From NCBI RefSeq assembly GCF_001660815.1, contig NZ_LYMI01000024.1:1-64000 (forward strand): DNA of 64,000 nt. The letters are read 5' to 3'. The stretch's first letter is position 1. Each line of letters starts with the position of its first letter. Shown here in pieces: positions 1 through 8,807 of this stretch. Under the pieces are notes generated by a model. It was given only the letters and a program-made list of their open reading frames with translations, was not told the DNA's origin and ran no database searches. Both the position numbers and the translations under genes were made by a program. The DNA is from Xanthomonas nasturtii. Lineage in GTDB: Bacteria > Pseudomonadota > Gammaproteobacteria > Xanthomonadales > Xanthomonadaceae.

Positions 1-143
1 ACGTACAACACTGCGCACCACACCTCATATAAATCCACACGGCGTGGCTTGGTGCGCTTGCGCGCTTGTTCCAGGATCGGCAGCACGTGTGCGAACTGCT
101 CCCGGCTCATGTCACTCGGATAGGTCTTTTGGCGCATCCGCAT
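1..143 (-). CDS. IS5-family transposase, N-terminal fragment (DUF4096 region)
   Basis: Reading leftward from the ATG at 143 gives a product beginning MRMRQKTYPSDMSREQF, followed by a run including RRVDLYEVWCAVLYV. This is the conserved start of the DUF4096/IS4-IS5 transposase N-terminal domain that recognises the element ends. The reading frame is open to the window edge, so the DDE catalytic part lies outside. Whether the full gene is intact cannot be judged. A second in-frame ATG at 137 is an equally possible start. Confidence 0.75.
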   Translation of the reverse strand, partial: MRMRQKTYPSDMSREQFAHVLPILEQARKRTKPRRVDLYEVWCAVLY

Positions 144-182
144 AGTCTGCACTGATCTGCGAAGATCGTGAACAGGTTCTGA
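1..182 (-). mobile_element. IS5-family insertion sequence, one end only (cut by window edge)
   Basis: One terminal part of an insertion sequence. It holds the first 47 codons of an IS5-family transposase on the minus strand. Upstream of that start is about 40 nt of non-coding end sequence containing GATCTGCGAAGATCGTGAAC, which resembles the terminal repeats of IS5-group elements in Xanthomonas. The exact outer boundary (about 175-185) is a guess, because the other end and the target duplication lie outside the window. Confidence 0.7.
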
Positions 183-569
183 GAACCTGATGGCACTGGA
201 TGATCCGCTGGGGCCGTTGTTTGCTCCATGGTTTGAGATCAGTGTGGATCGTCGTCAGCTCAGCGGATTGCCCGTGCGCCGGGGCCAGACAAGCGTGCGT
301 TGGAGCGACGATGATCGAACGCTCACTTGCCTTGCCCGGCTAAAGGGCAGCGATGCGCCGCCCAGCGGCTGGATGTGGAGTGCGACGCATGGCTGGAGTG
401 CGGTTGCCGAGGCATCTGGCCGGACCTAGCTTGATCGTTGCGGCAACCTCTCTGTCGTGAGCCCGGTGCGCAGATGTTGCCGCAAGGCTGACGCACAAAC
501 GCAGTTGCGGGCGTGACCTGTCTTCCCAGCGGCACCTTTTATGCACTACACCCAAGTAATGGAGCTGCG
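183..569. other. no supported gene between the IS end and the DUF4126 gene
   Basis: A 79-codon open frame (190-429, plus strand) begins directly against the IS end. It has no ribosome-binding site and no recognisable domain, so I do not call it. It may be the remnant of a gene interrupted by the IS. Nothing else stands out. Confidence 0.4.
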
Positions 570-1031
570 TTATCGCTTCGCCGCATCGCGCATGATCAAC
601 GTCGCCGCGCCCACCGAAATGGCATCTTCAAAAACGCCGGTGCTGGTCTGGCCGTACCGTTCGATCGCACGCATGCGCGCGTTGAAGGTGAGGTAGGCAG
701 CGGCAACCGCAGTGGTGGCACCGAGCAGTGCGGCAATGCCACGTTGCTCGCGCGGCGCCAGTGCAGTGCCAACGATGACGCCGGTGGCGATGCGGGCGAT
801 CATTCCGGGGAGCACGATGCGGTCCGGAGCGGTCTTCATCTTGTCGCCCGCCAGCTCGCCGCCGGCCAAAGCCAACATGCCGGCCGATGCCAGCGGGTTG
901 GCAAGCAATGCCGGTGCGCCGTTGTTGGCCGGCAACTTGCCGGTGCGTGCAGCGTTGGCGACGGCGGCCAGCGGTGTCATCGAGCGCATGCCGGCAACAG
1001 CGCCCATCAGGATGGAGTGGATCAAAGCCAT
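570..1031 (-). CDS. DUF4126 family small integral membrane protein
   Basis: A protein of 153 residues rich in Ala, Gly and Leu, with several hydrophobic segments. The start (MALIHSILMGAVAGMRSMTP) has the G-x-R-S/T-M-T-P signature I associate with DUF4126 proteins, and the C-terminus is basic. The ATG at 1031 is chosen because GAGGTG lies just upstream and the family start falls there; the open frame extends further upstream without support. The biochemical role of DUF4126 is unknown. It is transcribed towards the IS end. It could equally be called a conserved hypothetical membrane protein. Confidence 0.7.
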   Translation of the reverse strand: MALIHSILMGAVAGMRSMTPLAAVANAARTGKLPANNGAPALLANPLASAGMLALAGGELAGDKMKTAPDRIVLPGMIARIATGVIVGTALAPREQRGIAALLGATTAVAAAYLTFNARMRAIERYGQTSTGVFEDAISVGAATLIMRDAAKR

Positions 1032-1326
1032 GTGCACCTCTGCATGTGCTCGACCATCGCAGGCGGAATGTACTGCGCGTGGCACGGTGTTTTCGATGCG
1101 CGCAGACTAGGGCGTGGCATGTGTGGGCATTGGCAAGACGTTGTGCACGCCGCGCATCGGTTGCGTGCGGGTGTCGCTTCCTGCCTTGAACGACGGCGCC
1201 GCCGGAGCATCTGGCGGCGCCGTCGACCGTGCTACAGGTGGGCAATGAGTTTGCAGCGTAGGCGTTGCGGCAGACGCCTGCTGCCCTACCGCATCGATCA
1301 CCATCCTGCGCTGCGACGTCGCAGGA

Positions 1327-2222
1327 TCACTGCCTGGCGAACTGGCCCCGACGCCAGGCCAGCCACACAACCGCCACACCCACTGCAAGGCAGACCAGCA
1401 TGCCGGGCAGCGATGCTTCCGGGCCGAACGCGCCGCCGGTGAGCCATTCCGGCACCGTGGCATTGGGCGTGCTGCGCGCAATGGCCGGACCCAACGCCAT
1501 GCCCGAGACGGTGGCGCCGAACAGATAGCCTTGCGTGAAATTCCAGGCGATATGCGCACCGATCGAAACCCAGATGCGCCCTGTCAGTGCATAGAACGCG
1601 CCGAGCATGACGCCGGCTTCCAGTGCGATGCAGATGGCGGCGAAGACCGTGGCATTCGGGTTGCCCAGGTGGGTGAAACCGAACACCGCACACGACACCG
1701 CAAATGCGGCCCATGGGCCGAATGCACGCCACACCAGACGCAGCAGCACCGCGCGCATCATCAGCTCTTCCACGATGCCGGCCCGAGTGCCTGGATGTCG
1801 TACAACCCGAACAGCGCCATGATGCCCATGACGCTGGCGAACATCGCCGCGCCGGCCAGCAGGCCGATGCATAGCTGCGGCAGCATGGGGCGCAGTGCAA
1901 TTTCCGGTGGCCTGCGTTTTTCGGCGAGACGGACTGCCAGCGTATAGATACCCAACGCCACCAAGGCGCCAAAGAAACTGACGGCAAACTGCACCGGCTC
2001 GTTGGTTTTCGGCCAGAAGCCGCCCAGAAAGCGCGTCACCACGCCGGTGGGAATGGCGACCAGAAAAAACAGCAGCAACGCCCAGCCGCAGGCGCGCAGC
2101 CAGCGCAGCCAGCGCAGCTTGCCTGGCCGCAACAGTCCGTCCTCGCCAAGCTCGATCGGTTGCATGTTGCGCCGTGATGGCGGTGCCGCGAGCGGTGCAC
2201 TGGATTGCGTCATTGCGTGCAT
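1327..2222 (-). pseudogene. CPBP-family intramembrane glutamic endopeptidase, frameshifted
   Basis: Two overlapping minus-strand frames together make one CPBP (CAAX protease and bacteriocin-processing) protein of about 298 residues. The first frame (2222 to 1761) encodes a cytoplasmic start and several membrane helices, ending soon after GLYDIQALGP. The second frame resumes with GIVEELMMR, which carries the family's EExxxR motif, then FGFTHLGNPN (H-x-x-x-N) and GAHIAWNF. The span is 896 nt, one short of a multiple of three, so a single-base deletion near 1785-1800 explains the break. The start at 2222 has AAGGA upstream. It lies 25 nt after the MarR gene and is probably cotranscribed with it. 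It may be a true lesion or a sequencing error in a G run. Confidence 0.75.
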
Positions 2223-2247
2223 ACGCGAGTCCTTTTGAATGTTGCGG

Positions 2248-2733
2248 TTACGGGGGCGTGGTGCTGCTTGCTGCGGTGGCAGCGGCGGTGATGCGGTGGG
2301 CGAACGGGCGTTGATTCAAGGCGGCGATGGCTTCGGCAAGCACTGCGCTGAGAGGCACGGAGAGTTCCGCATCGAGCTGCGCGGCGGCGGCATTGGTTGC
2401 TGCCCACTGGCGCTGCAATGCGGGGATCATCTTCCGGGTCCTGGTGGTGAGCACCACGATGCGTTCGCGTGCATCTGCACCCGGCTTCAGCGCGACCAGG
2501 CGCTGCTTGGTCATCTGCGCCACGGTCTGGCTGGCAGCGGAGTGCGTAATGCCGATCTCCTGGGCCAGCACCTTGATGGAAGCAGGGCCAAGCCGCATCA
2601 GCACACGCAACACCGGCGTATAGCGCGGCCGCCAGGCCAGGCCCGCGTTTGCGTAGACCGCTTCCAGGTCGCCGTCCAGCAACTCGATCAAATGCCGAAC
2701 CAGTGTGCCGAGAGTGGGTGAGGGCGTGCGCAT
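2248..2733 (-). CDS. MarR-family transcriptional regulator
   Basis: A 161-residue protein with a winged helix-turn-helix. The segment around residues 45-100 (VLRVLMRLGPASIKVLAQEI, then ITHSAASQTVAQM, then the wing with ERIVVLTTRTRK) has the MarR layout: recognition helix, then a basic wing with a DxRxR-like DARER. MarR proteins act as dimeric repressors relieved by small ligands. It begins with ATG at 2733 and is followed after 25 nt by the frameshifted CPBP gene, so it probably controls or controlled that gene. The Ala/Thr/Pro-rich tail is unusual but short. The ligand is unknown. Confidence 0.85.
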   Translation of the reverse strand: MRTPSPTLGTLVRHLIELLDGDLEAVYANAGLAWRPRYTPVLRVLMRLGPASIKVLAQEIGITHSAASQTVAQMTKQRLVALKPGADARERIVVLTTRTRKMIPALQRQWAATNAAAAQLDAELSVPLSAVLAEAIAALNQRPFAHRITAAATAASSTTPP

Positions 2734-2844
2734 GACACGAACCGTGGTTGAGATGCGTGCTATTTGCGCCAGGGTGTGCCCGGCGTCTGGGAGTAGCCCG
2801 CCGCGCCGCTCACCGGCGACGTCTCGACGCCTTGATCGCGCATC

Positions 2845-3465
2845 TCAGTTCAATTTCGCGACCACGGTGAGCGCTGGTGCGCGCGCCATATCGTTCGGGT
2901 TGCTGCCGGGTACGTCCTGCGGTACCTGCATGCCGCGGCTGCGGTAGAAATCGGTCCAGTACGGCGAGATCCTGCCGGTCTGCAGGTTCTTGAAGTTCAT
3001 CGGCTGCAGGGCAAACACATGGTGGGCCCGGAACGCGCGCTCGATGAAGTCCGAGCAGTAATAGCTGTCTTCGTTCGGCACATAGGTGTCGTTATAGGGT
3101 TTGCCGAGCATGCGATGCGCCTGGGCGACGGCGTCTGCAATGGCAGGGCGATGCTCTGGCGCGAGGCGATACACAATGATCTGCCGATGCCTGGCGGTCG
3201 CCTCGTCGATGAACGTGCGCAGCGACTGCTGGCGCGAGCCTTGTTCGTCGGCGTGCAGGACGATCTGCGTGGTCCCTTCGTGCGCGACCAGTGCCACATG
3301 GTCGAAGCTGGGCGCGCCCGGTCTTGCGGTTGCGCCGTCGATCGCACCGCTGAGGCCGCTGCGTGCGGCGGTGACGAACAGCAGGTCGCCCTCGTCGACG
3401 CGCAGGGCTGATGCCGTGACGGGCAGCAAGGCGAACAGCAATGAGAGCAGCAGGGCGAGGCGCAT
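2845..3465 (-). CDS. YiiX-type NlpC/P60-like cysteine hydrolase, exported
   Basis: A 206-residue protein with a clear signal peptide (residues 1-20, cleavage after ASA). The mature part shows the permuted papain-like (YiiX/YebB) pattern: a His in FDHVALV (about residue 55) and the nucleophile Cys in YYCSDFIERAF (about residue 140), with a GKPYND segment between. Such enzymes cut amide or ester bonds in murein peptides or lipids; the substrate here is unknown. It is divergent from the DUF3817 gene, with about 210 nt between the two starts. The motifs make the fold call fairly firm and the substrate call weak. Confidence 0.75.
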   Translation of the reverse strand: MRLALLLSLLFALLPVTASALRVDEGDLLFVTAARSGLSGAIDGATARPGAPSFDHVALVAHEGTTQIVLHADEQGSRQQSLRTFIDEATARHRQIIVYRLAPEHRPAIADAVAQAHRMLGKPYNDTYVPNEDSYYCSDFIERAFRAHHVFALQPMNFKNLQTGRISPYWTDFYRSRGMQVPQDVPGSNPNDMARAPALTVVAKLN

Positions 3466-3676
3466 GGTGCGGGCCTGAGGACAGCAAGACCTGCATTATT
3501 GCCTGGACGGGCGACTGGTGCGTTGCTGCAGCCAGATGCACTGCAGGAGTGGGCTCGGACGCTCGGCAGCGGTGCACCGGCACCCGCTGCGGTCACCACC
3601 TGTAAACTCAGTGGGCCAGCGGGCGTCGCCGCCGCCATCGCGTCGCGGCAATCCCCTGTCCGTCTTGGAGTGTTGC

Positions 3677-4012
3677 ATGCGTGCGTCTTCTGCGTTGTCG
3701 CCGATTGGCCGGCTGTTTGCGTTGGCTGCATTTTTCGAGGGGCTGACCTGGGCCGGCTTGTTGCTCGGCATGTTGCTCAAGTACGGGCTGCAGAGCACCG
3801 AGCTGGTGGTCTGGTTGTTCGGGCGCCTGCATGGCGCGGCGTTTCTGTTCTATGTCGCGGTCAGCGTGATCGCGGCGTTGCGGTTGCGCTGGCCGTGGTG
3901 GGCCTGGGCCCTGAGTCTGCTGGCCGCGTTGCCGCCGCTGGTCACGGTGCCGCTGGAGATGTGGTTCCGGCGTATCGGCTTGCTGGGCCAGCGGCGACCT
4001 GCCGCGCGCTGA
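3677..4012 (+). CDS. DUF3817 family integral membrane protein
   Basis: A 111-residue protein with three hydrophobic helices. FEGLTWAGLLLGML near residue 20 and GRLHGAAFLFYV near residue 50 match the DUF3817 family, found as a stand-alone membrane protein and fused to some transporters. The start at 3677 is chosen for GGAG eight bases upstream and for fit to the family's N-terminus. The function of DUF3817 is not known to me. It stands alone between divergent and downstream genes and shows nothing unusual. Confidence 0.75.
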   Translation: MRASSALSPIGRLFALAAFFEGLTWAGLLLGMLLKYGLQSTELVVWLFGRLHGAAFLFYVAVSVIAALRLRWPWWAWALSLLAALPPLVTVPLEMWFRRIGLLGQRRPAAR

Positions 4013-4209
4013 TCGCTTGCATCGATGAGTCGCATGGAGGCGGGCTACATCTGACGCAGGCGCGCATGCAGGTGCGCGTCTTACCCCGGGGCAGCACGTC
4101 GTAGACGCACCTGCAGCCTGCATCCCTGTGCACAGGCTTGCACAAGCAATGGACGCACGCACGCACCTTTGCCACCATGGTGGCCTCAAGGACAGATCGA
4201 GTGGGCGCT

Positions 4210-6171
4210 ATGCGGCATTGGACGATGGGTGTGGGGGGTGTGCTTGCGTTAGTGGCGGCGATGCCGGCCCAGGCGCAGGAGGTGCTGGATCTGACCCCGT
4301 ATCTCAAGAGCGACCAGATCGAGCGGATCAAGATTTCGCCGACCGGCGATTATTTCGCGCTCACCATGCCGATGGAAGATCGCACCGTGCTCGGCATCGT
4401 GCGACGGAAGGACAAGGTGGCCACGGCAAAAGTGACCGGTGGCGCCAACAGCGTGGTGGACGATTTCTGGTGGGCCAGCGACGAGCGCATGGTGGTGTCG
4501 ATGGCGCAACGGCTGGGCTCGCGCGACGAACCGATGGCGATCGGCCAGCTGCATGCCATTGATGCGGACGGCAAGAACAGCCGGTTGCTGGCAAGCCCGT
4601 ATGGCACCAATCCCGACATCAACGGCACGCAGCTGAAGATGGATCTGGACCCGGGCACCTACATGCTGGATACCTTGCCTGGCGATGCGCGCAACATCCT
4701 GGTGTCGACGATTCCGTTTGTCGGCGACCCGAATGTGCGGGTCGACAAGCTGGATATCCAGACCGGGCGGCGCAGTACCGTGGCCACCGCGCCGGTGCGA
4801 CGGGCGGATTTTGTGACCGACCAGCAAGGGCGCATCCGCTTCGCCAGCGGGGCCGATGTGACCAACACGAGCAAGCTGTATTACCGCGACAACGACGATG
4901 CGCCTTGGCGGCTGATCAACGATGCGGGCAGCAGCAAGCACCGCGAGTTTCCGCTGGGTTTTTCTGCCGATGGCAGCGTGGCCTACCTGCAGGTGGAGCA
5001 GGACACCGGGACCGATGTGCTGGCGGCCTGGGACCCGGCCACCGGCAAGTCCACGCCGTTGTTGCACGACGACACTGTCGACCCGGATCGCATCCTGCGC
5101 GATCTGGATGGCATCACCCCGATTGGCGCGGCGTACATGAGCGACCGCGTACGCAACCGCTTTTTCGACGAACAGACCCCGACCGCCAAGCTGTATCGCA
5201 GCCTGGAAAAGGCCTTCGACGGCAACGCGGTGTACATCACCTCGGCCACGCGCGACCGTCGCCTGGTGCTGGTGTATGTGTGGAGCGATCGCAACAACGG
5301 CGATTACTACCTGTTCGACACGGTCAGCAAGCATGCCGACCGTGTGTTCAGTCGGCGCGAGTGGTTTCCGCCCGATGCGGTGCCGGCGAGCACGCAGGCC
5401 AGTTTCAAGGCGCGCGATGGGCTGCAGCTACACGGCTATCTCACCCGCCCGCTGCATGCCGATGCAGGCAAGCCGCTGCCGCTGATCGTGATGCCGCATG
5501 GTGGCCCGTTTGGCATCTTCGACAAGTGGGAATTCGATGACGACGCGCAACTGCTGGCGGCGGCAGGCTATGCGGTATTGCGCGTCAATTACCGTGGCTC
5601 GGCCAACTACGGGCGCGCCTTCACGGTTGCCGGCGCCAAGGAATGGGGTGGCCGCATGCAGGACGATCTCACCGACGCCACGCGCTGGGCGATCACGCAG
5701 GGCGTTGCCGATGCCGCGCGCATCTGTCTGTACGGCGCCAGTTACGGCGGCTATGCCGCATTGATGGGCGTGGCCAAGGAACCCGGCTTGTACCGCTGCG
5801 CGGCCGGGTATGTGGGCGTCTACGATCTGGACATGCTGGCGCGCGATAACGGGCGTTACGCGCGCTGGGCCAAGAACTGGACCGGCGACTGGCTGGGCGC
5901 ACGCGAGACACTGGCGGCACGCTCGCCGGTGACGCTGGCCAACCAGATCAAGGTGCCGGTGTTTCTTGCAGCCGGCGGCAAGGACGAGCGCGCGCCGATC
6001 GAGCACACCAAACGCATGGAGTGTGCGCTCAAAGGTGCCGGCGTGCCGGTGGAGTCGCTGTACTTCCCCAACGAGGGCCACGGGTTCTACACCGAGCCGC
6101 ACCGCCGCGAGTACTACACACGCTTGCTGGCGTTCTTGAGCAAGCAGCTGGGTGGCAGCACGGCGAAGTGA
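4210..6171 (+). CDS. exported S9-family prolyl oligopeptidase-like peptidase
   Basis: A 653-residue secreted or periplasmic serine peptidase of the S9 (acylaminoacyl-peptidase/DAP) type. A signal peptide ends at AQA (about residue 22). An N-terminal beta-propeller of about 390 residues is followed by an alpha/beta-hydrolase domain. The catalytic triad is readable: Ser511 in YGASYGGYA, Asp592 in GGKDERAP and His624 in NEGHGFY. Such enzymes release amino acids or dipeptides from short oligopeptides. The start at 4210 fits the signal peptide; an upstream in-frame ATG at 4177 is possible. It converges with the DPP IV gene, with 118 nt between stops. Confidence 0.9.
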   Translation: MRHWTMGVGGVLALVAAMPAQAQEVLDLTPYLKSDQIERIKISPTGDYFALTMPMEDRTVLGIVRRKDKVATAKVTGGANSVVDDFWWASDERMVVSMAQRLGSRDEPMAIGQLHAIDADGKNSRLLASPYGTNPDINGTQLKMDLDPGTYMLDTLPGDARNILVSTIPFVGDPNVRVDKLDIQTGRRSTVATAPVRRADFVTDQQGRIRFASGADVTNTSKLYYRDNDDAPWRLINDAGSSKHREFPLGFSADGSVAYLQVEQDTGTDVLAAWDPATGKSTPLLHDDTVDPDRILRDLDGITPIGAAYMSDRVRNRFFDEQTPTAKLYRSLEKAFDGNAVYITSATRDRRLVLVYVWSDRNNGDYYLFDTVSKHADRVFSRREWFPPDAVPASTQASFKARDGLQLHGYLTRPLHADAGKPLPLIVMPHGGPFGIFDKWEFDDDAQLLAAAGYAVLRVNYRGSANYGRAFTVAGAKEWGGRMQDDLTDATRWAITQGVADAARICLYGASYGGYAALMGVAKEPGLYRCAAGYVGVYDLDMLARDNGRYARWAKNWTGDWLGARETLAARSPVTLANQIKVPVFLAAGGKDERAPIEHTKRMECALKGAGVPVESLYFPNEGHGFYTEPHRREYYTRLLAFLSKQLGGSTAK

Positions 6172-6289
6172 GTGCCACGCAGGTCATCCGGGTTTGCCCG
6201 GATGACACGTGTGGCCGAGCCACCAAGCGCGGCCAACCGCTTGCCGGCCTCAACGCGCTGCACCGGCAACCACATTGCGTGTTCGCCGC

Positions 6290-8614
6290 TCAGTCCTTCG
6301 GCATCGGCTTCATCTGGTACTGCGCCGGCGGTGTTGCGCCAAGCAGGTACTGCACGAAGTAATCCCAGCGGCGGCGGGCGACATAGGGCGTGAGATCGCC
6401 GTAGCCATGCTTGGCGTTGGGCAGCATCAGCATGTCGAAGTTCTTGTTGGCCTTGATCAAGGCATCGGCCACCAGCAAGGTGAGATACGGCGGCACGTTG
6501 TCGTCCAGTGTGCCGTGCACCAGCATCAACCGGCCCTTGAGGTTGCTGGCGTGGTTGGCATTGGCCTGGTCGTCGTAGTTGGAGCTGCCGTCTTTGTTGA
6601 CGATGTGCTCGCCGTGATATTTCTCGGCCCAATCATCTTCGTAGCCGCGGTTGTCGTGGTTGCCGCTTTCCGACCAGGCCACCTTGAAGACGTCCGGGTA
6701 GCGCAGCATCGCAGCGGTGGACGCGTTGCCGCCGCCGGAATGGCCCCAGATGCCGACGCGGTCCAGATCGATCCACGGGTAACGTTTGCCCAGTTCCTTC
6801 AAGCCGGCGACCTGGTCGGGCAAGGTGTTGTCGCCCATGTTCGCGTACCAGGTGTCGTGGAAGGTCTTGGAGCGCCACGGCGTGCCCATGCCGTCGATGG
6901 CGACCACGATGAAGCCGAGTTCGGCCAGCGATTGATTGTCGCCGTGGCCGGCCAGGAAGCTGCGGCCGCGGACCGAGCCGGTCTGCGGGCCGGGATAGAC
7001 GTAATCGATGACCGGATATTTGCGCGTCGGGTCGAAGTTGCTGGGCTTGAACATCAGCCCGTACAGCGTGGTCTTGCCGTCGCGCGCCTTCACCGTGATG
7101 GGCACCGGCGGCACCCAGCCTGCAGCCTTGAGACGTGTGATGTCGGCGCTGGCAATCGTGCTGACGGTACGGCCGTCGCCGGCGTCGCGCAGCAGCGTGA
7201 CGGGCGGGGTGACCGAAGTGGAATAGGTGTCGACGAAGCGCGCGCCATCGGTCGACAACTTCACGCTGTGATCGGCTACTTCCGGGGTCAGCAGCACCGG
7301 CGCGCCACCGTCCAGGCTCACTTTCCACAGCTGCTGGTAGTAGGGGTCTACACTCGCCGAGCGACCGACCGCCATGAACCACGCGGTGCGGCTGACCGGG
7401 TCCACGCGCAACACCTCGGTGACGTTGCCTTCGCCGCTGGTGATGGCGCGCTTGGGTTTGCCGGTGGCCAGATCGTAGAGATACAACTGGCCCCAATCGC
7501 TACGCTCGGAAAACCACACCACCTCGTTGCTACCGGGCAAATACGCCCAGTTGGCGGCGACCTGGCCGCTCTCGTAATAGGTTTTGGCGGTTTCGTCGAA
7601 CGCGGTGCGCACCGTACCGGTGGCGGCATCGGCGATGCGCAGCCAGACCTGCTTGTGGAAGCGCGAGGTGGAGGCGAACGCCAGCGTCTTGCCATCCGGT
7701 GCCCACTTCACGTCGTCCCACAGGCCGGGCGAGCAACTCACGTCGTCGCATAGGGTGGAGCGGTGTTGATCCGGCGGTGTCTTCAGGCGCAGCACGCTGC
7801 GGGTGGGCACGTCGATGATGACGCGCTCGATCATGGTCACGTCCTTGTCGCCGGCCAGCGGGTATTTCCAGGATTGCAGTTCCGGGTGCCCGAGCTTGGT
7901 GCTGACCAGATACATGTCGCCGGTCTTGCGTTGGTCCTGCTGGAACGTGGCAATTTTTTGCGAATCCGGCGACCACGCCACGATGGCGTTATCGCTATGC
8001 TGCCAGCCGGCGTTGTCGGTGGCATAGCCGAAATTCTTCACGCCGTCGCGGGTGAGCTGGGTTTCCTTGCCGCTGGCCAGATCGCGCACCCACAGGTTCC
8101 AGTCACGGATGAAGGCTTCGCTGCGTTTATCCGGCGACAGCACGCCCGGTTCCGGTTTGTCCTTTGCGTAGAGCTTGCTGCAGCGTGCCCGCGCATCGCA
8201 GACCACGGCGGTATCGCGGACGTTGAGGCGGTAACGACCGTCGGCGGTGCGCTTGACCACCGGTGCGAAGGTGTCGGCCTTGAGCGGTTTGTCGCCGGTC
8301 TTCAGCAGCGTGTTGAGCGCAGCGACCAGCGTGGCCTGTTTGAACAGCGGCGCGCTCTTGCCGGTGGCGGTGTCCAGCTGCAGCAGGTGGTTGCCCTTGG
8401 CGTCGTGATCGACATACACCACATGCGTGGCATCCAGCCAATCGATGCGCGTGAGGGCATGGTCGACCAGCGGCTGCGCGGCATAGCTGATCAGCCGCTC
8501 GGCGCGCGCGTAGTCAGCCTCGGTGACGGCAGGGGCCTGCGCGCTGGCAAGTGCAGGCAGGGCGGCCAGCGCGATGGCGACGAACAGGTGCCGCAGCGGC
8601 AACGGGGTGGGCAT
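6290..8614 (-). CDS. dipeptidyl peptidase IV (S9B), exported
   Basis: A 774-residue peptidase with a signal peptide (cleavage near ALASAQA). An eight-bladed DPPIV_N propeller occupies roughly residues 110-480, followed by the S9 hydrolase domain. Triad: Ser626 in GHSGGGNAS, Asp704 or 705 in GTLDDN, and His736 in NAKHGYGD. The family removes X-Pro or X-Ala dipeptides from peptide N-termini; bacterial members sit in the periplasm or outside. The start at 8614 has GGAG upstream and a perfect signal peptide; the open frame upstream of it is spurious. The DUF1615 lipoprotein gene lies 193 nt upstream on the same strand. Confidence 0.92.
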   Translation of the reverse strand: MPTPLPLRHLFVAIALAALPALASAQAPAVTEADYARAERLISYAAQPLVDHALTRIDWLDATHVVYVDHDAKGNHLLQLDTATGKSAPLFKQATLVAALNTLLKTGDKPLKADTFAPVVKRTADGRYRLNVRDTAVVCDARARCSKLYAKDKPEPGVLSPDKRSEAFIRDWNLWVRDLASGKETQLTRDGVKNFGYATDNAGWQHSDNAIVAWSPDSQKIATFQQDQRKTGDMYLVSTKLGHPELQSWKYPLAGDKDVTMIERVIIDVPTRSVLRLKTPPDQHRSTLCDDVSCSPGLWDDVKWAPDGKTLAFASTSRFHKQVWLRIADAATGTVRTAFDETAKTYYESGQVAANWAYLPGSNEVVWFSERSDWGQLYLYDLATGKPKRAITSGEGNVTEVLRVDPVSRTAWFMAVGRSASVDPYYQQLWKVSLDGGAPVLLTPEVADHSVKLSTDGARFVDTYSTSVTPPVTLLRDAGDGRTVSTIASADITRLKAAGWVPPVPITVKARDGKTTLYGLMFKPSNFDPTRKYPVIDYVYPGPQTGSVRGRSFLAGHGDNQSLAELGFIVVAIDGMGTPWRSKTFHDTWYANMGDNTLPDQVAGLKELGKRYPWIDLDRVGIWGHSGGGNASTAAMLRYPDVFKVAWSESGNHDNRGYEDDWAEKYHGEHIVNKDGSSNYDDQANANHASNLKGRLMLVHGTLDDNVPPYLTLLVADALIKANKNFDMLMLPNAKHGYGDLTPYVARRRWDYFVQYLLGATPPAQYQMKPMPKD

Positions 8615-8807
8615 GTAGGAGTCTCCGGGACGAAAGGAGCGCGCAACGCGGTCGGCGCGGCCGCACGATGCTACCCGCTGCCCGCCATGCGTGCCTCTGC
8701 CGGAAGTCTTGCTTCTCATCGAGCGACGCGGCATCGCCTGCGTAGTGGATTCAATCGGCGCACAGAAGTCGCCGAGCAGGTGCTGCAGCTGACGCACCCG
8801 CGCGCGC

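Noticed and set aside
190-429. 79-codon plus-strand frame directly beside the IS end
   Set aside because: No ribosome-binding site and no recognisable domain; it may be a remnant only.
6209-7753. Long plus-strand open frame (514 codons)
   Set aside because: Antisense to the DPP IV gene, whose motifs are complete. Long antisense frames are expected in high-G+C DNA.
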